From CALJTV01 sp034433775 (GTDB lineage Bacteria > Chloroflexota > Dehalococcoidia > GIF9 > UBA5629): DNA of 15,039 bases. The position numbers and the translations under genes are program-made. The stretch covers positions 1 through 15,039 of the forward strand of contig DAOUAI010000040.1 in NCBI GenBank assembly GCA_034433775.1. The letters run 5' to 3'. Shown here in pieces: positions 1 to 7,946 of the stretch (position 1 is its first letter; every line of letters begins with the position of its first letter). The notes below the pieces were generated by a model. It was not told the origin of the DNA and ran no database searches. It saw nothing but the letters and a program-made list of their open reading frames with translations.

Positions 1-1
1 A

Positions 2-523
2 TACTTCCTCACTTTCACTCAGGCGGAGTCGTGTGGCAAATGTCCGCCATGCCGTGTGGGCACGCGACAGATGCTTGACATTCTGACCCGTATTGTCCGG
101 GGTGAAGGTAAGCCGGGAGACATCGAGCAACTGGAAAGGATTGCCATGACGGTGAAGCAGGGGTCATTGTGCGGGCTGGGGCAGACGGCACCGAACCCCG
201 TATTGACAACACTACGTTACTTCCGTGATGAGTATGAGGCACATATCAACGAGAAGCGGTGTCCCGCGCTGGTATGTAAAGATTTGATAGCCTTCTATAT
301 ACTGCCGGACAAGTGTCAGGGGTGTATGATATGCATGCGTAACTGCCCTGTAGAAGCGATCGGTGGTGGCAAAAGGTTGGTCCACATTATCGACCAGTCC
401 AAGTGCATAAAGTGTGGGACGTGTTTGGACGTATGTCCACCACGATTTTCTGCAGTGGTTAAGGTCTCCGGGGAGCGAATTGAAGTCCCCTCACAGCCTG
501 TACCGGTGGAAAGGCCGGAATGA
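2..523 (+). CDS. NuoF/HndC-like NAD(P)H-oxidising flavoprotein subunit, C-terminal part (5' end outside window)
   Basis: The reading frame is open from the first bases, so the gene begins upstream; the 173 visible residues are its C-terminal part. It opens with the NuoF [4Fe-4S] signature ESCGKCPPCRVGT (Cys11, 14, 17 of the visible part), with the fourth ligand in SLCGLG (Cys57). Then comes a two-cluster ferredoxin domain with CQGCMICMRNCP (105-115) and CIKCGTCLDVC (135-145). This C-terminal ferredoxin extension is typical of the NADH-binding subunits of soluble [FeFe]-hydrogenases and NAD-dependent formate dehydrogenases (HydB, HndC, HymB), and is absent from complex I NuoF. By family, the missing N-terminal part would bind FMN and NAD(P)H and pass electrons to the dehydrogenase encoded 38 bases downstream. 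A NuoE-like [2Fe-2S] partner is expected upstream but cannot be seen. Family assignment is firm; the choice of NAD or NADP is unknown. Confidence 0.93.
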   Translation, partial: YFLTFTQAESCGKCPPCRVGTRQMLDILTRIVRGEGKPGDIEQLERIAMTVKQGSLCGLGQTAPNPVLTTLRYFRDEYEAHINEKRCPALVCKDLIAFYILPDKCQGCMICMRNCPVEAIGGGKRLVHIIDQSKCIKCGTCLDVCPPRFSAVVKVSGERIEVPSQPVPVERPE

Positions 524-561
524 AATTAACGAAGTGTGAAGACGTGTGACTGGAGTTCACT

Positions 562-3255
562 ATGGTTGTCGATGAGAAGGCGAAGGTCATAAGTATCACT
601 GTTGATGGGCAACAAGTGAAGGTGAAAGAAGGTTGTACTGTACTGGAGGCAGCCCGTCAGGCTGGTGTTTATATTCCTACGCTTTGCTATCACCCGAGTT
701 TAAGTCCCTACGGTGCCTGCCGCCTGTGCATTGTTGAGATCGAGAATATGCGTGGTTTCCCTACTGCCTGCACCACGCAGGTCACCGAAGGAATGGTGAT
801 CAAGACTGATACTCCACAGTTGCAAGAGTTGCGAAGGAACATTTTTGAGCTCATTCTAGCTGAGCACCCCAAGCAGTGTATCACCTGTGCTAAGAACTTG
901 CGTTGTGAGCTGCAGGAGGTCGCCTCGCGGATGGGGGTGGGGGAGGTCACTTTACCGCCGATTCAAAAAGAGCTACCTGTTTATCAGGACAGCCCGTTTT
1001 TTGAGCGTGATTACAACCTGTGTGTGCTGTGTGGACGGTGTGTGCGAGTCTGCCAGGAGGTGAGGGGTGTCGGGGCTATCGCTTTTACTTATCGAGGTAG
1101 CAGGGCTCTGGTGGGGACTGCCTTCGATAAGACATTGCAGGAGTCTGGCTGTCAATTTTGTGGTGCCTGTGTTGACGTTTGTCCTACCGGTGCTTTGATC
1201 GACAAAGCTGGTAAGTGGCTGGGGCTGCCAGAGCGTTCGGTGGTCACCACATGTCCTTATTGTGGCGTTGGTTGTCAGCTGGGACTCGAGGTGAAGGCAG
1301 GGAAGTTGGTGCGTTCAGCACCTGTGTACGACGAGAATGTGGTCAACAAAGGGCATGCGTGTGTTAAAGGTCGCTATGGCATAGTTGAGTTTGTCCATCA
1401 CCCGGAGCGCCTGACTAACCCGCTGATCAGAAAAGGCGGTCAGCTTGTGGAGACAAGCTGGGATGTGGCACTGGGCTTTGTCGCCGAGGTGCTGGGCAAG
1501 CATAAAGGCGACGAGTTTGCATTCATCGCTTCAGCCAAGTGCACCAACGAGGAAAACTATGTGGCACAAAAATTCGCACGGGCAGTGATGGAGACGAATA
1601 ATGTGGACCATTGTGCCCGTCTCTGCCATGCTCCCACGGTAGCCGGTCTGGCTACCAGTTTCGGCAGCGGTGCCATGACTAATTCGATTAATGAGATCGG
1701 TGATGCTGCCTGTGTCTTTGTCATCGGCAGCAATACCAGCACAGGACACCCTGTTATAGCTCTGGAGATAAAGAGGGCGGTGCGTAATGGGGCTAAACTG
1801 CTTATCGCCAATCCAATGGAGTTTGACCTTTGCAATTATGCTGACGTCTGGCTGAGGCATGTCCCCGGGAGTGATGTCGCTTTGCTCATGGGGATGGCGA
1901 AGGTGATTTATGATGAAGGACTCGCCGATCTGGAGTTTGTCAACGAGTACTGTGAGAATTTTGATGCTTTCAGGGACTCATTGAAGAATTTCGACCTGAA
2001 ATTTGTGGAGAAGGTCACCGGTGTACCACGGGAGGCGATAGCGCAGGCTGCCAGATTATATGTCACCTGCAAGCCGGCAACCATCGTGTATGCTATGGGG
2101 ATAACTCAGCATTCTCATGGCACGGATAATGTGCTGGCGATTGCCAACTTGGCGATGCTTACCGGTAATATCGGCAAACCGTCCACCGGTGTCAATCCGT
2201 TGCGTGGGCAGAACAACGTCCAGGGCGCTTGTGATATGGGTGCTTTGCCTAATGTGTACACCGGGTATCAACGGGTGGACAATCCGGAAATCCGACGCAA
2301 GTTCGAGATTGCCTGGCGTTGTGACCTTAACCCCAATCCGGGGTTGACGCTTACCGAGATGATAGATGCTGCGTACAACAGACGGCTTAAAGCAGCATAT
2401 GTGATGGGGGAAAATCCGATCCTCAGCGATCCGGATGTGAACCATACCAGGGAGGCATTTAAGAGGCTAGAGTTTCTGGTGGTCCAGGACATGTTCCTCA
2501 CCGAAACAGCACAACTAGCTCATGTGGTGCTACCAGCTACCAGTTTTGCTGAGAAGGATGGCACATTCACCAACACGGAGCGGCGTGTACAGCGGATAAG
2601 GCGAGCTATCGAGCCGATAGGCAATTCGAAGCCTGACTGGTGGCTTATTTGTGAGATAGCTAAAAGGATGGGCGCTTACGGTTTTGATTTCAGTCATCCG
2701 TCCGAGATAATGGACGAGATTGCCAGGTTAACTCCAAGCTATGGCGGGATAAACTATGAGCGACTGGAGAATGGTGGTCTACAGTGGCCCTGCCCTACTA
2801 CAGACCACCCCGGCACACCGATACTACACGTGGGACGGTTTGTGCGTGGGCTGGGACTGTTTACCCCGCTCGAATATAAGCCGCCGGCTGAGTTACCAGA
2901 TGAAGATTACCCGCTAATCTTGACCACCGGGCGCAGTCTCTTCCATTACCACACCGGCACGATGACACGGAAAGTGAAGGGACTTAATGCGATCGACCCC
3001 GAGGCGGCGGTTGAGATAAGTCCAGAGGATGCCGGGGCACTGGGGATTACCAATGGAGAGAAAGTAAAGGTGATATCGAGGCGCGGTGATGTGACGGTTA
3101 AAGCCAGAGTCACGGAGAAAGTACCTCCCAAGGTGGTATATATGACCTTCCATTTTGCTGAGAGTCCTGCCAATATACTGACAAACAGGGCGCTCGACCC
3201 TGTAGCCAAAATACCTGAGTTTAAAGTCTGTGCTGTAAGAATAGAAAAAGTTTAA
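562..3255 (+). CDS. fdhA: Formate dehydrogenase alpha subunit, molybdopterin type, with NuoG-like Fe-S N-terminus (Cys form)
   Basis: This 897-residue protein is predicted to be the catalytic subunit that interconverts formate and CO2 in the cytoplasm. Domains in order are a [2Fe-2S] domain (Cys42, 53, 56, 70), a His-Cys [4Fe-4S] site (His102, Cys106, 109, 115), a two-cluster ferredoxin (Cys154-164 and Cys197-207), the molybdopterin-proximal [4Fe-4S] motif (Cys231, 234, 238, 267), the bis-MGD catalytic domain, and a C-terminal dinucleotide-binding domain. The active-site segment HCARLCHAPTVAG matches the CARVUHGPSVAG segment of E. coli FdhF. Cys355 sits at the selenocysteine position and is followed by the conserved His356, so this is a Cys enzyme. 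No signal peptide is visible. ATG 562 follows GGAG at 7-base spacing. The layout fits NAD(P)-dependent, HydABC-like formate dehydrogenases. Another formate-dehydrogenase-like oxidoreductase remains possible, but the active-site motif argues for formate. Confidence 0.93.
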   Translation: MVVDEKAKVISITVDGQQVKVKEGCTVLEAARQAGVYIPTLCYHPSLSPYGACRLCIVEIENMRGFPTACTTQVTEGMVIKTDTPQLQELRRNIFELILAEHPKQCITCAKNLRCELQEVASRMGVGEVTLPPIQKELPVYQDSPFFERDYNLCVLCGRCVRVCQEVRGVGAIAFTYRGSRALVGTAFDKTLQESGCQFCGACVDVCPTGALIDKAGKWLGLPERSVVTTCPYCGVGCQLGLEVKAGKLVRSAPVYDENVVNKGHACVKGRYGIVEFVHHPERLTNPLIRKGGQLVETSWDVALGFVAEVLGKHKGDEFAFIASAKCTNEENYVAQKFARAVMETNNVDHCARLCHAPTVAGLATSFGSGAMTNSINEIGDAACVFVIGSNTSTGHPVIALEIKRAVRNGAKLLIANPMEFDLCNYADVWLRHVPGSDVALLMGMAKVIYDEGLADLEFVNEYCENFDAFRDSLKNFDLKFVEKVTGVPREAIAQAARLYVTCKPATIVYAMGITQHSHGTDNVLAIANLAMLTGNIGKPSTGVNPLRGQNNVQGACDMGALPNVYTGYQRVDNPEIRRKFEIAWRCDLNPNPGLTLTEMIDAAYNRRLKAAYVMGENPILSDPDVNHTREAFKRLEFLVVQDMFLTETAQLAHVVLPATSFAEKDGTFTNTERRVQRIRRAIEPIGNSKPDWWLICEIAKRMGAYGFDFSHPSEIMDEIARLTPSYGGINYERLENGGLQWPCPTTDHPGTPILHVGRFVRGLGLFTPLEYKPPAELPDEDYPLILTTGRSLFHYHTGTMTRKVKGLNAIDPEAAVEISPEDAGALGITNGEKVKVISRRGDVTVKARVTEKVPPKVVYMTFHFAESPANILTNRALDPVAKIPEFKVCAVRIEKV

Positions 3256-3259
3256 CTGA

Positions 3260-5449
3260 ATGAACAAATTCACCATTAGTATCGACGGACGGGAGATTAG
3301 CGTCAAAGCTGGAACAACCATATTCGAGTCAGCTGTTGCTGCTGGCATCTATATACCCAGCTTATGTGCCCATCCTGATTTACCTCCTTCAGGTGATTGC
3401 GGGCTATGCTTGGTGGAGGTGGAGGGGCAGGCAGAGCCTTTGCTTGCGTGTACCACAAAAGTTGCGGAAAACATGGTTGTCCGGACTGATACTCCGGAAC
3501 TAAGAAAGAAGCAGCGACAAGCATTGATGAAGCTATTATCGGAGCACCCCAATGCCTGCCTTACCTGCTGGCGAGTTGAGCGGTGCAAGCCGTTTGACAT
3601 CTGTCTGCGTAGCGTGTCGGTCACCGAGCGTTGTGTCACCTGTCCCAAAAACGGGCGCTGTGAACTGCAGATGGTGGCTGACTTTCTTGATGTCAAGATG
3701 CAGGATATCCCTTATAAGTATCGCGGTCTCCCGGTAAACAGGGACAACCCGTTTTTTGACCTGGACTATAACCTGTGTATTGCCTGCGGGCGCTGTGTTC
3801 ATGCTTGTGGCGAATTAAGGGGAATAAAGGCGCTCGATTTTATCGAGATGAACGGTTACAAGGTGGCAGGACCACAACGGAACAATGACCATAAGGACTC
3901 CGGTTGCAAGTTCTGCTTCACCTGTGTGGAGGTCTGTCCTACCGGTGCTCTCATTGATAGGGAAGCGCGCTTCCGAGACGTCCCGAACTGGGAAGCTTAT
4001 GTGGTGCCCTGCCGCGATGCCTGTCCTGCGCATATAGATATACCGCGTTATATCTATCTTATTGCACAAGGTAGGTATTCGGAAGCGCTGGCAGTCATTA
4101 GGGAGAAAGTCCCCTTCCCTGGAGTCCTGGGGCGTGTCTGTGTACATCCCTGTGAGCAGGCATGTCGGCGCGGTGTCTTGAATGATCCTATCTGCATTAA
4201 ATTCCTCAAGCGCTTTGCCGCTGATAACGACACAGGACTGTGGAAGCAGAGTTCCAGGGTGGCACCGCCGACTGGGAAAAAGGTGGCGGTGGTAGGTTCG
4301 GGGCCAGCGGGACTGACTGCAGCTTTCTACCTGGCTAAACTAGGACACTCGGTCACGGTATTTGAAGCTCTACCCCAGCCCGGGGGCATGATGCGCGTTG
4401 GTATCCCGGCTTACCGTCTACCGCGGGCTGTCCTGGATGCTGAGATAGGGGAGATAAAAAATGTGGGCGTTGAGATAAGGACCAATACAAAGGTAGAGTC
4501 TCTTGATACTTTATTCAAAGAAGGTTATCAAGCGGTATTCTTGGCTCTGGGAGCCCATCGAGGGACGAGGATGGGTGTTGAGGGGGAGGACAGCCCTGGT
4601 GTAATGGACGGTGTTACTTTCTTAAGGCAGGTGAGTCTGGGTATGGAAGTAAAAATCGGCAGGCGGGTGGCGATAATAGGTGGTGGCAATGCAGCGATCG
4701 ACTGTTCCCGCACGGCGCTACGTCTTGGCTCGCAAGAGGTGGTGATCGTTTACCGCCGTACCCGTGCTGAGATGCCAGCAGCACCGGAAGAGGTGGAAGA
4801 GGCACTTCACGAAGGGGTGAAGATCATCTTTCTAGCGGCGCCATCGCGGATTACAGTCAAGGATGGTCACATTGAGCTGGAGTGCATCAGGATGGAACTC
4901 GGTGCACCAGATGCCAGCGGCAGACGCCGTCCTGTCCCTGTGAAGGGCAGTGAGTTTACCATGGAATTCGACAATGTAATAGCCAGCATTGGTCAGGTCT
5001 CTGAAATTCCAGCCGGGTTTGGGGTAGCTGTAGGACGTGGCGATGTCATCAAGGTGGATGCCGCCACTTTAGCGACGAACATCAAAGGAGTATTTGCGGG
5101 TGGTGATGTGGTATTGGGACCAGCTTCTGTCATCCAGGCTATTGCTCAGGGAAGACAGGCAGCTAGTTCTATTGATAAGTATCTCGGTGGCAGCGGTATA
5201 ATCGACGAGGCACTTATACCCTTTGAGAAGGCTAGCCCCTATTTCGGCAGTGAAGAGGGCTTTGTCGACAGGCTCCAGCCACAGATGCCGTGCCTCGGGC
5301 TGAGCGAGCGCCTGGGTGGTTTCGCCGAGGTAGAATTGGGTTACGAGGAACCAACAGCCAGGGAAGAAGCTAAACGCTGCCTGCGCTGCGATGCTAGATT
5401 GCAGCTTTCCCGTCCGGTGTTGCCTCCGGTAAAAGTGAAGTCTGTATAA
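3260..5449 (+). CDS. Fusion of NuoG-like Fe-S module and GltD/NfnB-like FAD-NAD(P)H oxidoreductase
   Basis: This 729-residue protein joins two modules usually found apart. Residues 1-235 resemble the N-terminus of NuoG/HydA: [2Fe-2S] ligands Cys36, 47, 50, 64; a His-Cys site (His96, Cys100, 103, 109); an extra Cys115 and a second CxxCx5C motif (125, 128, 134); and a two-cluster ferredoxin (173-183 and 216-226). Residues from about 250 resemble the GltD/NfnB family: a Cys-rich helical domain starting CRDAC, an FAD-binding GSGPAG (346-351), a nucleotide-binding GGGNAA (474-479) followed by YRRTRAEMPA, and a final RCLRC (Cys707, 710). The start is 4 bases after the fdhA stop and lacks a strong ribosome binding site, so translation is probably coupled to fdhA. 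By inference it is an electron-transfer hub linking the formate dehydrogenase clusters to a pyridine nucleotide. Domain calls are strong; the electron route is inferred. Confidence 0.88.
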   Translation: MNKFTISIDGREISVKAGTTIFESAVAAGIYIPSLCAHPDLPPSGDCGLCLVEVEGQAEPLLACTTKVAENMVVRTDTPELRKKQRQALMKLLSEHPNACLTCWRVERCKPFDICLRSVSVTERCVTCPKNGRCELQMVADFLDVKMQDIPYKYRGLPVNRDNPFFDLDYNLCIACGRCVHACGELRGIKALDFIEMNGYKVAGPQRNNDHKDSGCKFCFTCVEVCPTGALIDREARFRDVPNWEAYVVPCRDACPAHIDIPRYIYLIAQGRYSEALAVIREKVPFPGVLGRVCVHPCEQACRRGVLNDPICIKFLKRFAADNDTGLWKQSSRVAPPTGKKVAVVGSGPAGLTAAFYLAKLGHSVTVFEALPQPGGMMRVGIPAYRLPRAVLDAEIGEIKNVGVEIRTNTKVESLDTLFKEGYQAVFLALGAHRGTRMGVEGEDSPGVMDGVTFLRQVSLGMEVKIGRRVAIIGGGNAAIDCSRTALRLGSQEVVIVYRRTRAEMPAAPEEVEEALHEGVKIIFLAAPSRITVKDGHIELECIRMELGAPDASGRRRPVPVKGSEFTMEFDNVIASIGQVSEIPAGFGVAVGRGDVIKVDAATLATNIKGVFAGGDVVLGPASVIQAIAQGRQAASSIDKYLGGSGIIDEALIPFEKASPYFGSEEGFVDRLQPQMPCLGLSERLGGFAEVELGYEEPTAREEAKRCLRCDARLQLSRPVLPPVKVKSV

Positions 5450-5464
5450 GAGCGAGGTTCTACT

Positions 5465-6307
5465 ATGTACGGAATAGTAGCCAAGGAACAACTATGCCCG
5501 GTCATCGACTACTTCAAATTTGAAGCCCCGGAGATAGCCAGAAAGGCGAAAGCGGGGCAGTTCGTGGTCATCCGGGTGGATGAGGTTGGAGAACGCATCC
5601 CGCTGACTCTGGCTGATTGGGACGCAAAAGAAGGAACAATAACTCTGGTAGCTATGCGGGTGGGCACCACTACTCATAAGCTCTCTTGTTTTGGTGCCGG
5701 CGATAGTATACTTGACATAATCGGTCCTCTGGGTCTGCCGTCGGAGATCGAGAAGTTTGGCAAGGTGGTCTGTGTTGGTGGTGGGGTGGGAGTGGCGCCG
5801 ATATTCCCGATCGCCAGGGCATTGAAGCAGGCGGGAAACAGGGTCATCTCCATTATGGGGGCAAGGAGTAAGGACCTGCTTTTCTGGGAAGAGCGATTGC
5901 GAAGTGTGAGCGATGAGCTTATAGTGACCACTGACGATGGCTCATATGCTCGCAAGGGGGTGGTTACGGAGCCTTTGAGGGAAGTACTGGAGAAGGACAA
6001 AGATATAAGTCGTGTCATCGCTATCGGACCGGCAATCATGATGAAGTTTTGCTCCTTGACGACGAAGCCTTTTGGTGTCAAGACCATTGTGAGCCTTAAT
6101 TCGATCATGGTCGATGGCACTGGAATGTGTGGCTGTTGCAGGGTGAGTGTAGGCGGCACTACAAGGTTTGTCTGTGTTGATGGTCCGGAATTTGACGGAC
6201 ATGAGGTGGACTGGGACTTGCTGATGAGCCGCCAGCGGATGTATCTGGATGAGGAGAAGCAGTCTTTTGAGTTATGGAAGTCACACCAGTGCCAGTGTGG
6301 TCATTAA
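5465..6307 (+). CDS. nfnA: NfnA/SudB-like ferredoxin-NADP+ reductase alpha subunit (FAD, [2Fe-2S])
   Basis: This 280-residue protein matches the small subunit of NADH-dependent ferredoxin:NADP+ oxidoreductase (Nfn), also known as sulfide dehydrogenase subunit SudB. The N-terminal half has the ferredoxin reductase FAD fold (GERIPLTLADWD, then a glycine-rich GGGVGVAPIFPIA nucleotide site). The C-terminal part has the [2Fe-2S] motif DGTGMCGCCRV with Cys222, 224 and 225, then FVCVDGPEFDGHEVD with Cys237. NfnA in the known family binds FAD and NADH and, with NfnB, performs flavin-based bifurcation. The pattern CGCC carries one more Cys than the usual CGxC, and the protein ends in CQCGH. It starts 15 bases after the fusion gene behind a GAGGT-type ribosome binding site. 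It could serve NfnB, the fusion protein, or both. Confidence 0.88.
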   Translation: MYGIVAKEQLCPVIDYFKFEAPEIARKAKAGQFVVIRVDEVGERIPLTLADWDAKEGTITLVAMRVGTTTHKLSCFGAGDSILDIIGPLGLPSEIEKFGKVVCVGGGVGVAPIFPIARALKQAGNRVISIMGARSKDLLFWEERLRSVSDELIVTTDDGSYARKGVVTEPLREVLEKDKDISRVIAIGPAIMMKFCSLTTKPFGVKTIVSLNSIMVDGTGMCGCCRVSVGGTTRFVCVDGPEFDGHEVDWDLLMSRQRMYLDEEKQSFELWKSHQCQCGH

Positions 6308-6334
6308 GGTTACATAGATTGAGGTCGCAGAGAT

Positions 6335-7750
6335 ATGGAAGAAAAAGCTAAGCCCAAGATAGACTTAAACCGTGTGTCCATGCCAAGGCAGGACCCCAAG
6401 GCGAGGACACGCAATTTCAATGAGGTGGCTCTGGGTTACACTGACGAGATGGCACTTCGCGAGGCGAGCCGCTGTATCCAGTGCCCCAAGCGTCCCTGTG
6501 TTGCTGGCTGTCCGGTGAATATAGATATTCCCGATTTCATCAAGGCGGTACGCGAGGGCAACATGCCGGAGGCGGTGAAGATATTGAAGAGCAAGAACAG
6601 TCTCCCCGGTATATGCGGGCGGGTCTGTCCCCAGGAGACACAGTGCGAAGAGGTGTGCTCGCTGGCGAAGAAAGGTGCGCCCATAGCCATCGGACGGTTG
6701 GAGCGGTATGTAGCCGATTGGGAGCGGAAGCACAACCCTGGTTTTAGCAGGGTGGTTGACTTGCCATCGCCATCGGGGAAGAAAGTGGCGGTGATAGGCT
6801 CTGGTCCTGCGGGACTGACCTGTGCTGCTGACCTGGCTAAGATGGGGCATAAGGTGACCATTTTTGAGGCACTTCACGTGGCTGGTGGGGTGTTGATGTA
6901 CGGTATACCCGAGTTCAGATTGCCTAAAGAGATAGTCCAGGCGGAGATAGAGTATGTTAAATCTTTAGGTGTAGAGATAAAGCTCGATTCGGTAATGGGG
7001 AAGCTGGCAACTGTGGATGAAGTGCTAGCCAGCGGCTACGATGCCGTGTTTCTGGGCACCGGTGCCGGGCTGCCGATGTTCTTGAGTGTGCCCGGCGAGA
7101 ACTTGAATGGAATTTACTCAGCTAATGAGTTCCTTACCAGAGTAAACTTGATGAAGGCGTATCTCTTTCCCAAGTATGATACGCCGGTCAAGATTGGGCG
7201 GCGTGTGGCGGTTATCGGCGGTGGCAATGTGGCGATGGATGCAGCACGCTGTGCACTGCGGCTTGGCGCTGAAAATGTTTACATCATATATCGCAGGTCG
7301 CGTGCTGAGATGCCAGCACGGAAAGAAGAGGTGGAGAATGCTGAGGAAGAGGGTGTCATTTTTAAATTCCTCACCAATCCCAAACAGTTTATCGGCAATG
7401 AGCAAGGCTGGGTGACAGCTATGGAGTGCTATGAGATGGAACTTGGCGAGCCGGATGCCAGCGGCAGACGACGTCCTATCGTTAAGGAAGGCAGCGAGTT
7501 CATTATGGGGGTTGACATCGTTATCGTTGCCCTTGGTACTACTCCCAACCCACTTATACCCTCGACCACCATTGGGCTGGAGACCAGGAAGAACGGCACT
7601 GTGGTTGCTGATGAGGTGACGGGCAAAACAACGAAGGACAGGGTGTGGGCTGGTGGTGATGTGGTCACCGGTGCCGCCACGGTGATAAGTGCCATGGGTG
7701 CGGGAAAGCGGGCGGCAGCTTCAATAGATGCCTATCTGCGTAGCTTATAA
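6335..7750 (+). CDS. nfnB: NfnB/SudA-like (GltD family) NADPH-binding flavoprotein subunit
   Basis: This 471-residue protein has the normal length of NfnB/SudA and homotetrameric-type NADPH-dependent glutamate synthase small-subunit relatives (often annotated GltA). The N-terminal iron-sulfur domain has RCIQCPKRPCVAGCP (Cys47, 50, 55, 59) and CGRVCPQETQCEEVC (Cys94, 98, 104, 108), the two [4Fe-4S] sites of the family. The FAD motif is GSGPAG (155-160), and the NADPH motif GGGNVA (295-300) is followed by YRRSRAEMPAR. The C-terminal segment GGDVVTGAATVISAMGAG is the usual flavin-contact region. The ATG lies 9 bases after GAGGT. With nfnA directly upstream, a full NfnAB pair is present, and no large glutamate synthase subunit is encoded nearby, so an Nfn role is preferred over glutamate synthesis. 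It is paralogous to the flavoprotein half of the upstream fusion gene. Confidence 0.9.
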   Translation: MEEKAKPKIDLNRVSMPRQDPKARTRNFNEVALGYTDEMALREASRCIQCPKRPCVAGCPVNIDIPDFIKAVREGNMPEAVKILKSKNSLPGICGRVCPQETQCEEVCSLAKKGAPIAIGRLERYVADWERKHNPGFSRVVDLPSPSGKKVAVIGSGPAGLTCAADLAKMGHKVTIFEALHVAGGVLMYGIPEFRLPKEIVQAEIEYVKSLGVEIKLDSVMGKLATVDEVLASGYDAVFLGTGAGLPMFLSVPGENLNGIYSANEFLTRVNLMKAYLFPKYDTPVKIGRRVAVIGGGNVAMDAARCALRLGAENVYIIYRRSRAEMPARKEEVENAEEEGVIFKFLTNPKQFIGNEQGWVTAMECYEMELGEPDASGRRRPIVKEGSEFIMGVDIVIVALGTTPNPLIPSTTIGLETRKNGTVVADEVTGKTTKDRVWAGGDVVTGAATVISAMGAGKRAAASIDAYLRSL

Positions 7751-7874
7751 GAGTTACCGGTTTTCCCTTCTGTCTTAAAGTGCCATCACTGCTTTGTCTC
7801 CCTCTTTAGCAGGGGAGGCGAGCCGCATAATCTGCTACCATTTAATAGCGGTGGGGCTGTGATTGACAACTCAT

Positions 7875-7903
7875 TTGATAAGCGATTACACTAGTGCTAT
7901 ATT
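7875..7903 (+). promoter_or_regulatory. Sigma-70-type extended -10 promoter for the HerA-like ATPase gene
   Basis: A -35 TTGATA (7875-7880) is separated by 17 bases from a -10 TATATT (7898-7903), preceded by the extended TG element (7895-7896). The predicted transcript start near 7910 leaves a short leader before the ribosome binding site at 7935-7940. A second perfect TTGACA lies at 7863-7868 but is too far (29 bases) from this -10. Confidence 0.65.
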
Positions 7904-7946
7904 CCCCTTTTTAACGGTATACAGGAGTTCTTCTGGAGGTGTGGCT

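Noticed and set aside
6335..7750. NfnB as the small subunit of glutamate synthase, pairing with the glnA gene in the window.
   Set aside because: No large GltB subunit is present, nfnA is directly upstream, and glnA is several genes away on the other strand.
7796..7816. Possible terminator after nfnB (CTCCC and GGGAG around a short loop).
   Set aside because: The stem is only about 5 bases and is followed by purine-rich sequence with no T-run.
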